The notes under the pieces are model-generated. The model was not told the DNA's origin, ran no database searches, and worked only from the letters and a program-made list of their open reading frames with translations. Shown piece after piece: positions 43,601-53,374 of a DNA stretch of 64,000 bases; the stretch's first letter is position 1, and each line of letters starts with the position of its first letter. The translations under genes and the position numbers were made by a program. Origin of the DNA: Callorhinus ursinus (taxonomy: Eukaryota > Chordata > Mammalia > Carnivora > Otariidae); contig NW_020313288.1 of assembly GCF_003265705.1 (NCBI RefSeq), positions 2,356,615 to 2,420,614 of the forward strand. The letters run 5' to 3'.

Positions 43601-46600
43601 CGGAAGCCGCGCAGGCCTGTGTGACCAAGGGTCGGAGCACGCGGGGCCGCCGCCGAGCGCAGGCCCCCAGCTCCCCAGCCAAGCCGGCCGGGCCCGTCGG
43701 AGCGTCGCCCCGGGCCGCTTTCTCCTGTCGCCATGCCCTCTGTCCGCCTTCTCCCCCACCTCACGGGCTCGCCTTTGCTCTGCTGTTGGAGCCCCTCTTT
43801 CTGTGACCCCACGTCTCCCTTCCTTGTGTTTTGTGCCCTCGTGTTGGTGGGACACATCCTCCAGTAATTTCTGGCGACAAGCAGGAAGTTCTGGGACGTC
43901 ATGCGCTTCAGGAAATGTGCTTTGCCTCCCCTCTGGCTCATGGCCACCGTGCTGGGGATGGAACTGCGGGGGCAGGGCGTTCTCCTGCAGACGCCGAAGA
44001 CCCCGACCCACCGTCTGGGGAAGCGTGAGGGCCGTCCCGCTGTGTGCCCCCCTTTGCACAGCTCCCCTTTGCCTCTCTTGCCAGCTGCCCCCATGGTGGG
44101 CCCCTTGCTGGCCGTCCCCTTCTGCGGCCGCTCCCCTTCTCCCGGTGATGGCAGAGGCCCCGCTTCCTCTTTCCCTCCTCACTGGTTACGGCAGGGATCC
44201 CAGCTGGCTCTGGCTGCTCTCATAGATGAGCTTGCTTTCCGGCATCTCTTTTTGCCATGATTTCCAAGAGGTCTCGGCTCTGTTGTTCCAGGAGACCTGA
44301 AAAGCACCGTGTGTTGTCTTTACAAATTCAGTTGGGTTTTTTTTTTTGGTTTTTCTCTTGTTGGTAACTAGGAACTTGTAACTGTACAATAAGAGTGGGC
44401 GTCCGCGGTGGGCCCCCCACTACCATTCCCTGTGGGTCCTCCCCATGGTGCTGCCCTCTCTCCTGAGCACTGTCCCAAGGAGTGCTCCCAGCAGCTCGGC
44501 AGAGCTGCCCCAGCCCCCACCGGGATCCAGCTGGGCCCTGTGTGTTCTGGACCTGGGACCTGACTCTATTCAAACCATGTAGCAGAGTGTGGCTCGGGTG
44601 GAGCCACGCCGGCGGGTGCTGGCTGTGTGGGTCGTGAGTTGTGTGTGCGTGAACGCGGGATGCGGCCCCACAGGCGGGGCAGGGGGGGAGTAGTCACCGA
44701 ATTCGGTTTTGGTCCCATAATGTTTCTGTGCTCGTCACAGATTCAGCCAGTCTGAGTCTAGGGCTGCCTGGGATGCTCAGCTGTCTGGCAGAGGGGCTGA
44801 GTCTCTAGGTGCTGATTCCAGGGTCCCCACATTGGTTGGCTAGAGCGACCCTTCGTGACCCTAACTGACCAGCTGCAACCCTGTGTCCAGCGGGAGGGCT
44901 GCCGGAGCCAGTTTTCTGGAACAGGACGTGCATGCCACCCGTGCATCCCTGCATTCAGCAGCAGCTGCTCACCAAGCTCCCATGGGCCTAGCACTGTGCC
45001 AGGGAGGCAGCATTCAGAAGCCCCACAAGGTCTCTGCCCTGGGGAAGCCACAAACCAGGCCAAAGGGAGCAATCTGGGAAGCAAATGGACGAGGAAGATC
45101 ATGTTGCCAGTGGAAAGCAACACGAGTGCACAGGCCCCGTGGCAGGGCTTGGTGTCTCTGACGAGTGGAAAGGGAGCTGGTGAGCCAGAGCAGGTCACGC
45201 CAGGCGGCACCCAGCCCCGCCCTCAGGGGCCTCTCAGTCTATCGGGGAGGGACGTGGCCCTGGGCCCCCAGCTCGTGATGGATGCAGGACGGGGACACGC
45301 TTGCCTCGGGGCAGTGTCAGGACTCTGCAAAGCCTGGGAAACAAGCAGCTCTCCTTACTGGGGGAGGAGCCAGGCCCAGAAACGGTGAACCGCTTACCCA
45401 CGGTCACACAGCCAAGATTGGCAGAGCAGGATCTGGATTCCCGAGAGTCTTGGCTGTCCAGCGATCCCTCCTTGCTCTTCCGATGCGGTGGGGGTGGCAG
45501 GCCGGGCATGCCAGGCTGAGGTGCTCAGACTTGGCCCAAGGGTCAGACGGGGGAGAGGCTGGAAAACACCCACCCGGCTCCCCCCGGCCCAGAGTCAGAA
45601 CCATCCCAACTAGGGTCCGTGGCCTGGTGCTCCCTCATGTGTGTTAGGACCCAGCCAGAGGCAGGGGTGAACCGGAGGCCGGGAGGAGGCAAGACCCCAG
45701 GACCAGAGGAGGGGCAGTGTGGGCAAAGGGAAGGGTCAGCATCCTGGCCCCGTGCTGAGTGGCCCGTCCCCTGCAGGTGAGCGGCGAGAGGGGGTCAACG
45801 CCTCAGTCAGCTCTGACGTGCAGTCGGTCTTCAAGGGCAAGACGTACAGCCAGCTGCAGGTCATCTTCCAGGGCATCGAGGGCAAAATCCGGGCTGGGGG
45901 CCCCAACCTGGACATGGGCTACTGGGAGAGCCTCCTGCAGCAGCTCCGCGCCCACATGGCACGCGCCAGGTCAGCCCTGCCCCCGGCCTCTGCAGGACAC
46001 GGGAGCCGGCTCCTGTGTGACCTCAGGGAGCCTCTGCCCCTTGGAGTCGGGGTCCCGGGCAGCGGGCAGGGCCTCTGGCGGGTCAGCAGGCATCACGGCG
46101 GGCCCTGAGCCCGCCTGCCTCCCTCCCATCCCACATCCTCTGTGTACAAATTCTCAGCGTGTTTGGCCGCACCATGTAAACGCAGCGCCTGTCTGCCGCA
46201 AACTGTGCAGAGCTGTCTCTAAGTTTATTTTCTCCTGCTGGCATCCTGCGTCCTGGTCAGCCCAGCTTGGGGGCTCCCATGGCACACGAGTCCCCAGTAT
46301 GGGGACCAACCTTCCCAGCCGTGGAGTGCTGCTCCCGGCAGGGTGTGTGACCCAGTCCCGTGTTTCTCGGTGCTGAAGCCTGGCCCTCGGCACCCCCCCC
46401 CCAGCCCCCCCAGCCGTAGGCCTCCGGCGGGCCCCGGGCAACCCCCCCCCCCCCGCCCCGGTCCTCCACAGGGGCTCCTTGCTGCTCTCCCAGGACCCTT
46501 GCCAAGAACAGGGGTCAGGACGAGGGCTGGGGGGGAGGGCAGGGTGACCTCCAGCCCCCGTTCCAGGCTCCGGGAGCGTCACCAGGACGTGCTGCGGCAG

Positions 46601-47933
46601 AAGCTGTACAAGCTGAAGCAGGAGCAGGGCGTGGAGAGTGAGCCTCTGTTTCCCATCCTCAAGCAGGAGCCCCCATCCCCTGGCCACAGGTAGGCCGCCT
46701 CCCGTCCCCCTCCCCACCCCTCAGCCAGGGACCTCCTAGGGGTCCCGGGCCACCCTCCCACCCCACCCCCCAATCCCACACCCCACCCCGCTGCTGCCGG
46801 CCTGGCCCAGTCCATCCCGCTCCCCTCCTCAGCCTGGAACCCGAGGACCCAGTGCCCACCCCACCCGGGCCCTCGTCGGAGGGCGGCTCCGGGGAGCCTG
46901 AGGCAGAAGGGGCGGCGCCCGCGGAGGGCGAGGCGGACGGGGAGGCGGTGCTCATGGAGGAGGACCTGATCCAGCAGAGCCTGGACGACTATGACGCCGG
47001 CAAGTACAGCCCCCGGCTGCTCACGGCCCACGAGCTGCCGCTGGACGCCCACGTGCTGGAGCCCGATGAGGACCTGCAGCGCCTGCAGCTGTCGCGGCAG
47101 CAGCTCCAGGTCACAGGTGCGGGGCGTGGGGACCTGCTCCGGCCTCCCGAGGGGCCCTGCTGGGGGCCACCCACAGGTCTCTGACCACCAGGCCCTCTGG
47201 CTGCTCGCGGGGGGACACGGGCTCTTTGGTGCCCACCCAGGGGAACGCTTGGAGCTGGCCGGCACCGGGCTGGGGCGGGCTGCGTTGGGACCGGGCCCGC
47301 CTCTCCATCTGCCCCTGGAAGCGGGGGCAGGCGGGGCGGTGGGGGGTGTGCCCCGCTTGGGGGGTGGGGGGCAGCTCGGTGTGGTGAGGCGGGGAGCCGA
47401 GGCCCAGGGCCGCTGCGCCGGCTCACGCAGCCCCGCCTGCAGGTGACGCCAGCGAGAGCGCGGAGGACATCTTCTTCCGGCGGGCCAAGGAGGGCATGGG
47501 CCAGGATGAGGCACAGTTCAGCGTGGAGATGCCACTGACGGGCAAGGCCTACCTGTGGGCCGACAAGTACCGGCCGCGCAAGCCGCGCTTCTTCAACCGC
47601 GTGCACACGGGCTTCGAGTGGAACAAGTATAACCAGACGCACTACGACTTTGACAACCCGCCGCCTAAGATCGTGCAGGGCTACAAGTTCAACATCTTCT
47701 ACCCCGACCTCATCGACAAGCGCTCCACGCCCGAGTACTTCCTGGAGGCGTGCGCTGACAACAAGGACTTCGCCACCCTGCGCTTCCACGCCGGGCCGCC
47801 CTACGAGGACATTGCCTTCAAGATCGTCAACCGCGAGTGGGAGTACTCGCACCGCCACGGCTTCCGCTGCCAGTTCGCCAACGGCATCTTCCAGCTCTGG
47901 TTCCACTTCAAGCGCTACCGCTACCGCCGGTGA
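34463..47933 (+). CDS. CACTIN: CACTIN, spliceosome C complex subunit (complete)
   Basis: Nuclear protein needed for pre-mRNA splicing; in flies it binds the IkB homologue cactus. Exons: 34463-34629, 37118-37598, 40349-40444, 40946-41091, 42038-42200, 42284-42398, 45777-45969, 46567-46689, 46833-47116, 47443-47933. These sum to 2259 bp, or 752 residues plus stop (human 758). The N terminus (1 to about 130) is an Arg/Ser-rich domain (RSRSRSAGRR, SRSRSRSGSHGRR). Residues about 140-300 are charged helices, probably coiled coil (KKEAKERKKREKM, EREREKAMREQELEMLQREK). The middle holds the Cactin domain (AKYISAEDDDLAVEMHEPY). The last about 125 residues are the conserved C-terminal domain, all in exon 10, ending FKRYRYRR. 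The start is MGRDTRSRSRS, as in human; an upstream in-frame GTG at 34433 is not a start. An acidic Gly/Glu segment in exon 9 is shorter than in human and probably explains the length difference. Confidence 0.98.
34690..35200 (-). repeat. L2 LINE fragment, reverse, in CACTIN intron 1
   Basis: Diverged blocks follow the reversed L2 3' end: 'cagagagggcttcctggag', 'gatcgtgcagg', 'ggaagccatgggaggatttt', 'gtctaggcaacagatggtgg'. It begins about 60 bp after the exon 1 donor. Confidence 0.55.
35320..35480 (+). repeat. MIR element, forward
   Basis: GTGCTGACTCAGCCCCTAAC, then 'tggctgtgaccctcagtcc' and 'ctcctctgtgtactc' follow the MIR core (…ctaactagctgtgtgacc…ctcatctgtaaa). Old and diverged. Confidence 0.5.
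35720..35913 (-). repeat. CAN SINE, reverse, CACTIN intron 1
   Basis: TTTTTTTAAAGATTTCATTC at the left, GATCATGACCTGAG at about 35860, GAGCCACCAGGCGCCCC at the right. Flanking TGGTTTTTAATG/TGGTTTTTACAT duplication. A C-homopolymer interrupts the middle (35819-35832). Confidence 0.9.
36650..37060 (+). repeat. L2 LINE 3' end, forward
   Basis: Shows the L2 3' block order: 'gccacatgggcctcctgctg', 'ccccagggcctttgctcttg', 'ggcaggggctgtcagtatcac', 'gccatatccccagaacc', 'acagtgccctgcacagcagg'. It ends about 50 bp before CACTIN exon 2. Confidence 0.8.
37118..37598 (+). CDS. CACTIN: CACTIN exon 2
   Basis: 160 codons. Completes the RS region (RSDSEEERWQRRRRQ, SWSPGSSASSSASPDRSQSP), then LSQQQSLQERLRLREERKQQ coiled coil and the conserved WGEEYMGYTNTDNPFGDNNL. 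Donor AACAAG|GTGAGT. Confidence 0.96.
38445..38680 (+). repeat. L2 LINE fragment, forward
   Basis: Blocks 'ccttggggccttggtactc', 'cattcctccgcctggaaccc' and 'ccttcaggtcgcagctaac' match the L2 3' UTR order. It lies in CACTIN intron 2. Confidence 0.6.
40349..40444 (+). CDS. CACTIN: CACTIN exon 3
   Basis: 32 codons, ALEKKGISHLEEKELKERNK onward to LELQK, a charged helix. Acceptor CCCTTCCAG, donor AAG|GTGGGG. Confidence 0.95.
40946..41091 (+). CDS. CACTIN: CACTIN exon 4
   Basis: Coiled-coil segment VKQLRLEREREKAMREQELE to FHLQQAKL(R). Acceptor GCGCCCCCAG, donor TGCG|GTACGT. Confidence 0.95.
41145..41370 (+). repeat. L2 LINE fragment, forward
   Basis: 'ccccagggcctttttacatg', 'ctcttcccactgcctggagt', 'cctcagggagtccctccctg' follow the L2 3' end. 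It starts about 55 bp after CACTIN exon 4. Confidence 0.7.
42038..42200 (+). CDS. CACTIN: CACTIN exon 5
   Basis: Cactin mid-domain: SKIRIRDGRAKPIDLLAKYI, then the acidic SAEDDDLAVEM and TFLNGLTVADMEDLLEDIQ. Acceptor CTCTCTGGCAG, donor CAG|GTACCG. Confidence 0.96.
42284..42398 (+). CDS. CACTIN: CACTIN exon 6
   Basis: VYMELEQGKNADFWRDMTTI to ASGKGP(G). The intron before it is only 83 bp. Donor CCCAG|GTAACC. Confidence 0.95.
42575..42593 (+). promoter_or_regulatory. CTCF-like motif (forward strand)
   Basis: GAGCCACCAGGGGGCAGCA fits 17 of 19 CTCF consensus positions, with the CCACCAGGGGGCAGC core intact. It sits in CACTIN intron 6, outside any repeat I recognise. Confidence 0.5.
42940..43065 (-). 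repeat. MER20 DNA transposon fossil, reverse
   Basis: Reverse-strand order: 'tttctcacccagggcgattc', 'tgcccccaggcgacac', 'gacacctgcggctgtcagg', as in MER20 (…ggcgattttgcccccaggggacatttgg…). It lies in CACTIN intron 6. Edges approximate. Confidence 0.6.
43460..43560 (+). repeat. MIR element, forward
   Basis: 'ggcagctcggtgacctcctg' and 'cctggtttccccttttgtcc' correspond to the MIR core. Diverged. Confidence 0.45.
44900..45180 (-). repeat. L2 LINE fragment, reverse
   Basis: 'ctgcattcagcagcagctgc', 'gggcctagcactgtgccagg', 'aaggtctctgccctgggg' match the reversed L2 end (attcagcaaatatttattgag…ccaggcactgttctagg). CACTIN intron 6. Confidence 0.6.
45777..45969 (+). CDS. CACTIN: CACTIN exon 7
   Basis: Contains EGVNASVSSDVQSVFKGKTY and GPNLDMGYWESLLQQLRAHM. 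Acceptor GTCCCCTGCAG, donor GCCAG|GTCAGC. Confidence 0.95.
46567..46689 (+). CDS. CACTIN: CACTIN exon 8
   Basis: LRERHQDVLRQKLYKLKQEQ, then ESEPLFPILKQEPPSPGH(R). Acceptor CCGTTCCAG, donor CACAG|GTAGGC. Confidence 0.95.
46833..47116 (+). CDS. CACTIN: CACTIN exon 9 (acidic linker)
   Basis: Pro/Gly/Glu-rich low-complexity linker (SEGGSGEPEAEGAAPAEGEA), then conserved LMEEDLIQQSLDDYDAGKYS and HELPLDAHVLEPDEDLQRLQ. The Gly/Glu run is shorter than in human, as I recall it. Donor CACAG|GTGCGG. Confidence 0.94.
47443..47933 (+). CDS. CACTIN: CACTIN exon 10 (C-terminal cactin domain and stop)
   Basis: 162 residues with the most conserved part of the protein: PRFFNRVHTGFEWNKYNQTH, PPKIVQGYKFNIFYPDLIDK and HGFRCQFANGIFQLWFHFKR. 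Stop TGA at 47931-47933. Confidence 0.97.
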
Positions 47934-48655
47934 CGGCCGGGCCCCACCCCACCCCCCGGGGCCACCTGCCCCCCCCTCCCCCCACGGTGGCCTCCCCTGG
48001 CCTTCCCCTCGCCCGGACCACTTTCCCTGTTGGGAACTGGGGGGAGGGGGGTCACTGGGGAACCTGCCCCGTAGCGCTGACGGGACGGCGTGCCAGGCTT
48101 TTGAGGCGCAGGGAGCCGAGTCCAGGGCAGCTGCAGGACCCCCACCGCTGGCCCTTGCCCAGGCTGGCCTGGTGCTATGGGTCAGCCTCTGCCCGCCGGG
48201 TGGGCATGGAAGATCCCTCTGCCATCGGGTCCAGCAGCCGGAGGCCACAGAGACGTTCACAGGCACCCCCACCTGACCCGGGTGCCCCCGCATGTTGGGA
48301 CAGCTGCATTCCTGGAGACCGCCTCCCAGCCAGCCCGGAGCTGCCCTTGCGTCCCTGTGTGTGGCCGTGCTTGGCTGCGGGGCTGACAGGTGCGGCCACC
48401 ACCCACTCACACGCTGCCCCAGAAACGTTGCTTCCGACACCTTGTTCCAGACACGTTTCCAGCCTGAAGGGGGATGACCCCTGGTGCCGGCTTCTCCCGA
48501 CGGCCGTACCCACGCTCCCTGTTCCGTCTGGAAGCGTTTTAGGTTGTTTCTCTAAAATGACTTTTTTTTTAGGTGGGGGGAAATATCTTATTTTCATTTA
48601 ATTGGTCTACTCATGAAGTTGCATTTTTTTTTAATAAACACTTTATTTTAGAATA
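47934..48655 (+). other. CACTIN: CACTIN 3'UTR
   Basis: About 720 bp, GC-rich at first, then AT-rich near its end, with the poly(A) signal at 48633-48638. Confidence 0.75.
48633..48638 (+). terminator. CACTIN: poly(A) signal, CACTIN
   Basis: AATAAA in TTTTAATAAACACTTT, about 700 bp after the stop, preceded by an upstream U-run. Confidence 0.75.
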
Positions 48656-48929
48656 TTTCTAGAGTTTCAGAAATGCCGCACGGTCTGGAGCCCCAGGCCT
48701 CGCCGCCACAGGCGGTCGCGTTGTTTCCGTCTTCCGTGGGCAGAGCACACACGTTACAACCAGGGTGACAAGACCTTTAATGACAGCCCTTAAGAATAGT
48801 GGTGGCCCCTCAGGAAGCTTCCCGCTGTCCACAGGTGTCCTTGTCTTTGCCCACCCATGGCTTCACCTCCCCCCGGAGCGCCTGACCAGCTTGAGCATGG
48901 ATGCTGGGAGGTGAGGAGCTGCTCTCCCA

Positions 48930-49090
48930 GGGCAGGGGATGGCGGTCTGTGGTCGTCACGCTGGGGGCAGGGGTGGAGGGTCTCCAGGCCAGGAGGGGGG
49001 CGCGGATGCTGCTCGGCCCCCCACAGTGCCCAGGCTGCCCTCATGACCGAGGACCATCCGGCCCAGCGTCCATGGCCAGGACTGACCGTC
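48930..49090 (+). repeat. MER20 DNA transposon fossil, forward
   Basis: 'ggtctgtggtcgtcacgctg', 'ggatgctgctcggcccccc', 'acagtgcccaggctgccc', 'ccatccggcccagcgtcc' follow the MER20 order. Just downstream of CACTIN. Confidence 0.75.
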
Positions 49091-50543
49091 CCCGGGCCAC
49101 TGGTCGCCCCAACCCTGTCTTAATACTATCCCAGGAGCACCTGGCATAGCCCAGGCCTCTCCTCCATCCTGCCCCACCTCACACAAGCACACGGCAATAG
49201 GGCTGGGCCACTCAGCAGGGAGGTGGGTCTGGCCAAGGGGCCTCGGAGCTCTGAGCTGGGGACATAAGCTGGCCCACCCACACCAGCCTGGTGCATGCCG
49301 GGCGGCACACGGAGCGCATCCGGCCCCTTCACCACCCCTGGCAGACATCACTAATTCATCACTGACTGCCAGGGCGACCTTCCTATCTTGCATGTATCTA
49401 AGCAGTTGGTACCCGGTGATTCTTGGCCCGCTCCGCCATCCTGCACACGGGGCAGGCCCCTGGGCGCAGGGCTGAGTCTGGGGCACACCCAGGAGGCATT
49501 TCGGCCCTAGCCTGCCGCTTGGTCACAGGCTGGGTAAAGCGCTGCCTTGGCGTCCCAGCACGGCTGTGCGTCCACGCACCATCCAGCTCTACGCAACAGC
49601 GTCTACGTCCCTTTGTGGCTACTGAGGTTTGCAGAAACCCACATCTTCAAGCCTAGAAAGTGCTCAGGGTTAAACTCTCCAGCTGGGAGAATCCCACCTC
49701 CCAGGTCACCGCCCATTGTCCCAGCCTCAGTTTCTCCACCTGCTCCCGGGAGAGTCCCAATTCCTCCATCTCCTCAGCAGTCCTAGCAGGGTGTGGACCC
49801 CAAGGGAGACAGCTGCACCAGGAGGGGAAACAAAGTGACTTTCCCGGTGCATGTTTAAGCCAGGAGGCCCACTCTGGAGGGAGGAGGGCTGGGCCCAGAT
49901 ACCCCCAGACCCAAGCGGTCAGGCTGCAGCAGGGGGAGGCTTTGGGGCTAGGGGCTAGGGTCCCCCTGAAGTCACACGGAAGGCTTTCCAGAGATGGGCG
50001 CAGGAGCCGGGCTGGGCTAGGCAGCACGGCTGCTGGGCAGAGGGCGAGGCAGCAGGTGCTCCCGGGGCAGGGGCCCAGCAGGGTGACTGCAAGCGCAGCA
50101 GTTGGGCTCCTCCCAGGATGCTGGGGAGCCGCAGAGGGTGGATGATCTGGACAGGGCTGTGGAGCTGGGCGTCAGGGGGACCCTTCAGGCCGACTGGAGG
50201 CACCACAGCCAGCCAGCCGCCCCTTGGTCCCCACCCTGGCCCAGGGCCCACCCAGTGCCTTAAGCTGCCCCCAACCCCCCCCCCACCCTTTTCCTGCTTT
50301 GGCTGTGGAGGCTAAGAATAGATCCTCCCCGCCTGGCCCCTACCGGAAACCAGCCCCGGGGGGCGCATCCTGAGCCTGGCCTCTGTTCCCACCATCCGGC
50401 CTCCCTGGCCTCCCTGGCTGATGGAGCTGGGCGGGGCTGGGGAGGGAGGCCCGTAGGTGGTGGAAGCCAGAGCTGGGTGCAAATCCCACCCACACGTGGC
50501 CTTGGATGCCTCATTTCCTCCCTCTGGACCTCAGTTTCCCCCC

Positions 50544-50661
50544 CCTTTTTATTTTTAAAGATTTTATGTTTTTAAGTTACATCCACAGCTAATGTGGGGC
50601 TGGAAGTCACAACCCTGAGGTCGAGAGCTGTGTGCTCTACCGACTGAGCCGGCCAGGCGCC
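50544..50661 (-). repeat. CAN SINE relative (short tRNA-Lys type), reverse
   Basis: TTTTTAAAGATTTTATG, then CTAATGTGGGGCTGGAAGTC, 'acaaccctgaggtcgagagc' and 'ctctaccgactgagccggcc'. This is the shorter form seen also at 59008-59125 and 61211-61318. Confidence 0.85.
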
Positions 50662-52108
50662 TCTCCGTCTCCCCATCTTCCCCGCCCCCCACGGCCTTGC
50701 GGAGTTGCGGTGCTGCCCAGACTCCATGCAGGTCGAGTGCCCCTCTCTGATGCCTGCTGTGGCCGTTTCCCAGAAAGGCCACTGTCCTTGTTATCTTGGG
50801 CAGAGGAAGTGGGAAGGGAGCAGTGTCCCTCAAGTCCCCCCCCATCTGTAGCCCCAGCTCCACATCCTCTTTCCACCACATCTGCCCTCCTTGCAGTTTC
50901 CCAAAGCCTCACGCTCCCCCTCCTCCCCAAAGTTTTAAATGTAATTTCTGCCACGACCGTCTCTCTCTGACCCAGGGGACTCCTATTCATCCTACAAAGC
51001 CCCAGTTCTCATACCTTCTTCCCTCAGGAGGCCTTCCCGGCTCACCTCTGGGCCGCCCTAAGCCCTGTCACTTCCTCTGGTCCCAGGCTGACTGCAGGGG
51101 GCTGGGCTCTGTCCCGCTCTGTCCTTCTCCAGCAGGAAGGCATCCTCGAGGGCAGATCTGATGCAGAATTGTCCCAGCACATGGGCTAGGACACAGAATT
51201 GCTCTTGAAGAGGGTTGGGGGTAGCAAGACTGCCTGGGAGAGCACGGCTTTACAAAGGAGGGGGCCTTAGAGCCAGGGCTCTGCCAGATGCATAAGAGTT
51301 GGGGAGACCCCTTACCAAGGAGGAGAAGTTAGGGTTCACCGCCAGATCCTCAGCGCCTCAGACAATGGGATAGGACAGGGGAGGGGCTGCCTAGAAGGAC
51401 ACAGGGTGGGTGCCAAGGCCCGGAGGAGGCCGGAAGGATGGCAGTGTGGGGAGCCAGAAAAGGGGTGTTAGGACACGCAGGGCAGGGGAGGGCAGAAGCA
51501 CGTCCTCCTCACTCAGAGCCAGAGCTCCTATGTCCTTCCCAGGCCCCCGAGGACTGGGTGGGGCAGGGTCAAGGCCAAACCAGCTAGTCCTGGCCCACGG
51601 CCGACCCTAACTTAGGGCCGGTGAGGCCCAGGGTCACCCCTTCACGCCAAAATCCTGCCCTCCACGTGGCTTCAGAGGCTGATCTCAGGCCTCTGGACCC
51701 CGTTCGCCCACCTGAGGCCCAACCTCACTTTGCTCCAGCGCAGTGCAGCCTCCGGGGGCTTTTGCTCCAGCGGCGCCCAGCCTGGTCCCTCTCTGCTTTT
51801 GTGGCTGATGAGACCCCGGCCCAGAGCCCTGGGTCTGGGGGTCTTCAAGAATGCCGGCCCTGCCTGGGAGCCCTTGGCCAAGCCCTGCACCCAGTACCCT
51901 GGGCTCACCCTCACTCCCTCCCTGGGCCTGGGCTTCCTTCTCCCTCCGTCACAGGGGTTAGGGGTGGAGGGGGATGGGGGACCGGCCTCCTCACGCCCCT
52001 GCAGGGGGCTCTGTAGGGGCTTGCCTTCTCCAGCCCCACTGCCATCTACAAGCCTTTGTCCTCACAGGACCCTCCCCCTGGAATGCCAGATCCTCCACCA
52101 CCGTCCAC

Positions 52109-52133
52109 GGACCGGACCGGACCGGACCGGACC
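52109..52133. repeat. (GGACC)5 pentanucleotide repeat
   Basis: Five perfect GGACC units. Intergenic, about 200 bp before the GC-rich promoter segment. Confidence 0.9.
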
Positions 52134-52299
52134 TGCTCTGGGAAAGCCTGTCTCAGCAGGATGCCCACAAAGCTGCTCCCTGAGAGCGTTGGCGCCCCTC
52201 CCCTCTAAACAGACCCTGCATTGATTAGGTACCTAATTGTGTGCCAGGCCCCAGCCCACCAGGTTCACCAGCTTGGAGCCCTGGGCCCCTTGGGTGGGG

Positions 52300-53009
52300 G
52301 TCTGGGCGCCTAAGGGGCTGATTCCGCCCGCGGGCTCTGCCCCGCCCCTGCCGGCCTTGGGTGCTGCCCAGATGGTGAATAATGCGGGGCTGGTCGGCGG
52401 GAGCGCAAACAGGGGTCACGGCTCAGGCGGGTCCGGGGCCGAAGGCTCCCGAGTGGGCGCCGGCCACCAGCATCCCTGTCCCTGAGCCCAGGGGGAAGCG
52501 CCCACCCCTCCCCCAGGCGGCTGCGCGGATTCTCAGGCGGGCTGGGGGACACCCACTGACCCCCATCAACCAGGCCGGGCCAGAGGGGCGTGGCCAGTGC
52601 AGGGGGAGGGGCCCGTGGAGACGGACGGAGAGACAGAGAGGCAAGGACCGACAGGGCGCGGGCTGCGGAGCGGAGCCCCCGGCCGAGGCTATTTTTAGCC
52701 CCCGCGGACCCCCCTTCCGGGCCGCGAGGGCTCGTCGCCCCTCCTCCAACCCCGGAGCACCTCGCGCACCCCGGCGTCCAGAGCTGCCGTGCCCTCCGTC
52801 TGTTCCCTCTGAGGACGTGGCAGCGCCGGGGTCCTCTGGGCGGCCCGCCCCTGGTCGTGACTCGGTTTCCCCAGGGGCCCCGGGAGGCCGGACCACCCCG
52901 CTCCCCGCTCCGTCCTCCCGGGCCTGGGCCCGGCGCCCACCCGCCCACCCGCCCGCGGGGCTCCGTGACAGGGGCGGCCCCAGCGCGTCCCACCGGTCAT
53001 CGTGTCCAG
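52300..53009 (+). promoter_or_regulatory. TBXA2R: Predicted TBXA2R promoter and untranslated exon 1
   Basis: CpG-dense block about 3.7 kb past the CACTIN poly(A) site, close to the distance I recall in human between CACTIN and the TBXA2R 5' end. It ends in a near-ideal donor, CCAG|GTGAGG (exon edge 53009). An A/T element CTATTTTTAG (52689-52698) lies about 320 bp before that donor. The exon start is not visible. Inferred from position and donor only. Confidence 0.45.
52689..52698 (+). promoter_or_regulatory. MEF2-type or TATA-like element CTATTTTTAG
   Basis: Exact match to the MEF2 consensus CTA(A/T)4TAG inside otherwise very GC-rich sequence. It could instead serve as a degenerate TATA box. 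Confidence 0.45.
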
Positions 53010-53328
53010 GTGAGGCTGGGCCCCCAGGTTAGGGGCGGGGCGTGAGAGCGGGCAGGGTGTGTCCAGCGGTGGCCCGCCCTGCTGTGGGTGTGTCCCCCTG
53101 GGCCGGTCCAGCGGCCAGGTGCTGGGTGTCCCGGGTGTCGGCGAGAGCGGGTCTGTGTCCGCAGGGGGCGGTTGGGCCCCCCGCTGTCCGCGCCCCGGCC
53201 GTCCCAGTGTGGCTGAGGATGTACTGTGTGGGGTGTTTCCCTGGCTGGGCCCTGGGCTGCTTAGGTCCTTTGATGTGGCAGGAAGGGTGCAAGGCGCTGG
53301 GTGTGGCTGTGAGCAAGTGTGCGCGTGC

Positions 53329-53374
<46 letters not shown>

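Larger units (their letters stand above)
48656..52299. other. CACTIN-TBXA2R intergenic region
   Basis: No exon is supported. It holds a MER20 copy (48930-49090), an L2-like fragment (about 50950-51150) and a short reverse CAN SINE (50544-50661); the rest is unremarkable GC-rich sequence. Confidence 0.6.

Noticed and set aside
46989..48440. Long reverse-strand open frame (483 codons)
   Set aside because: Antisense shadow of CACTIN exons 9-10, where GC-rich codons suppress stops on the other strand.
52109..52133. Short direct repeats as a CRISPR-like array
   Set aside because: Perfect (GGACC)5 with no spacers, in a mammalian nuclear locus.
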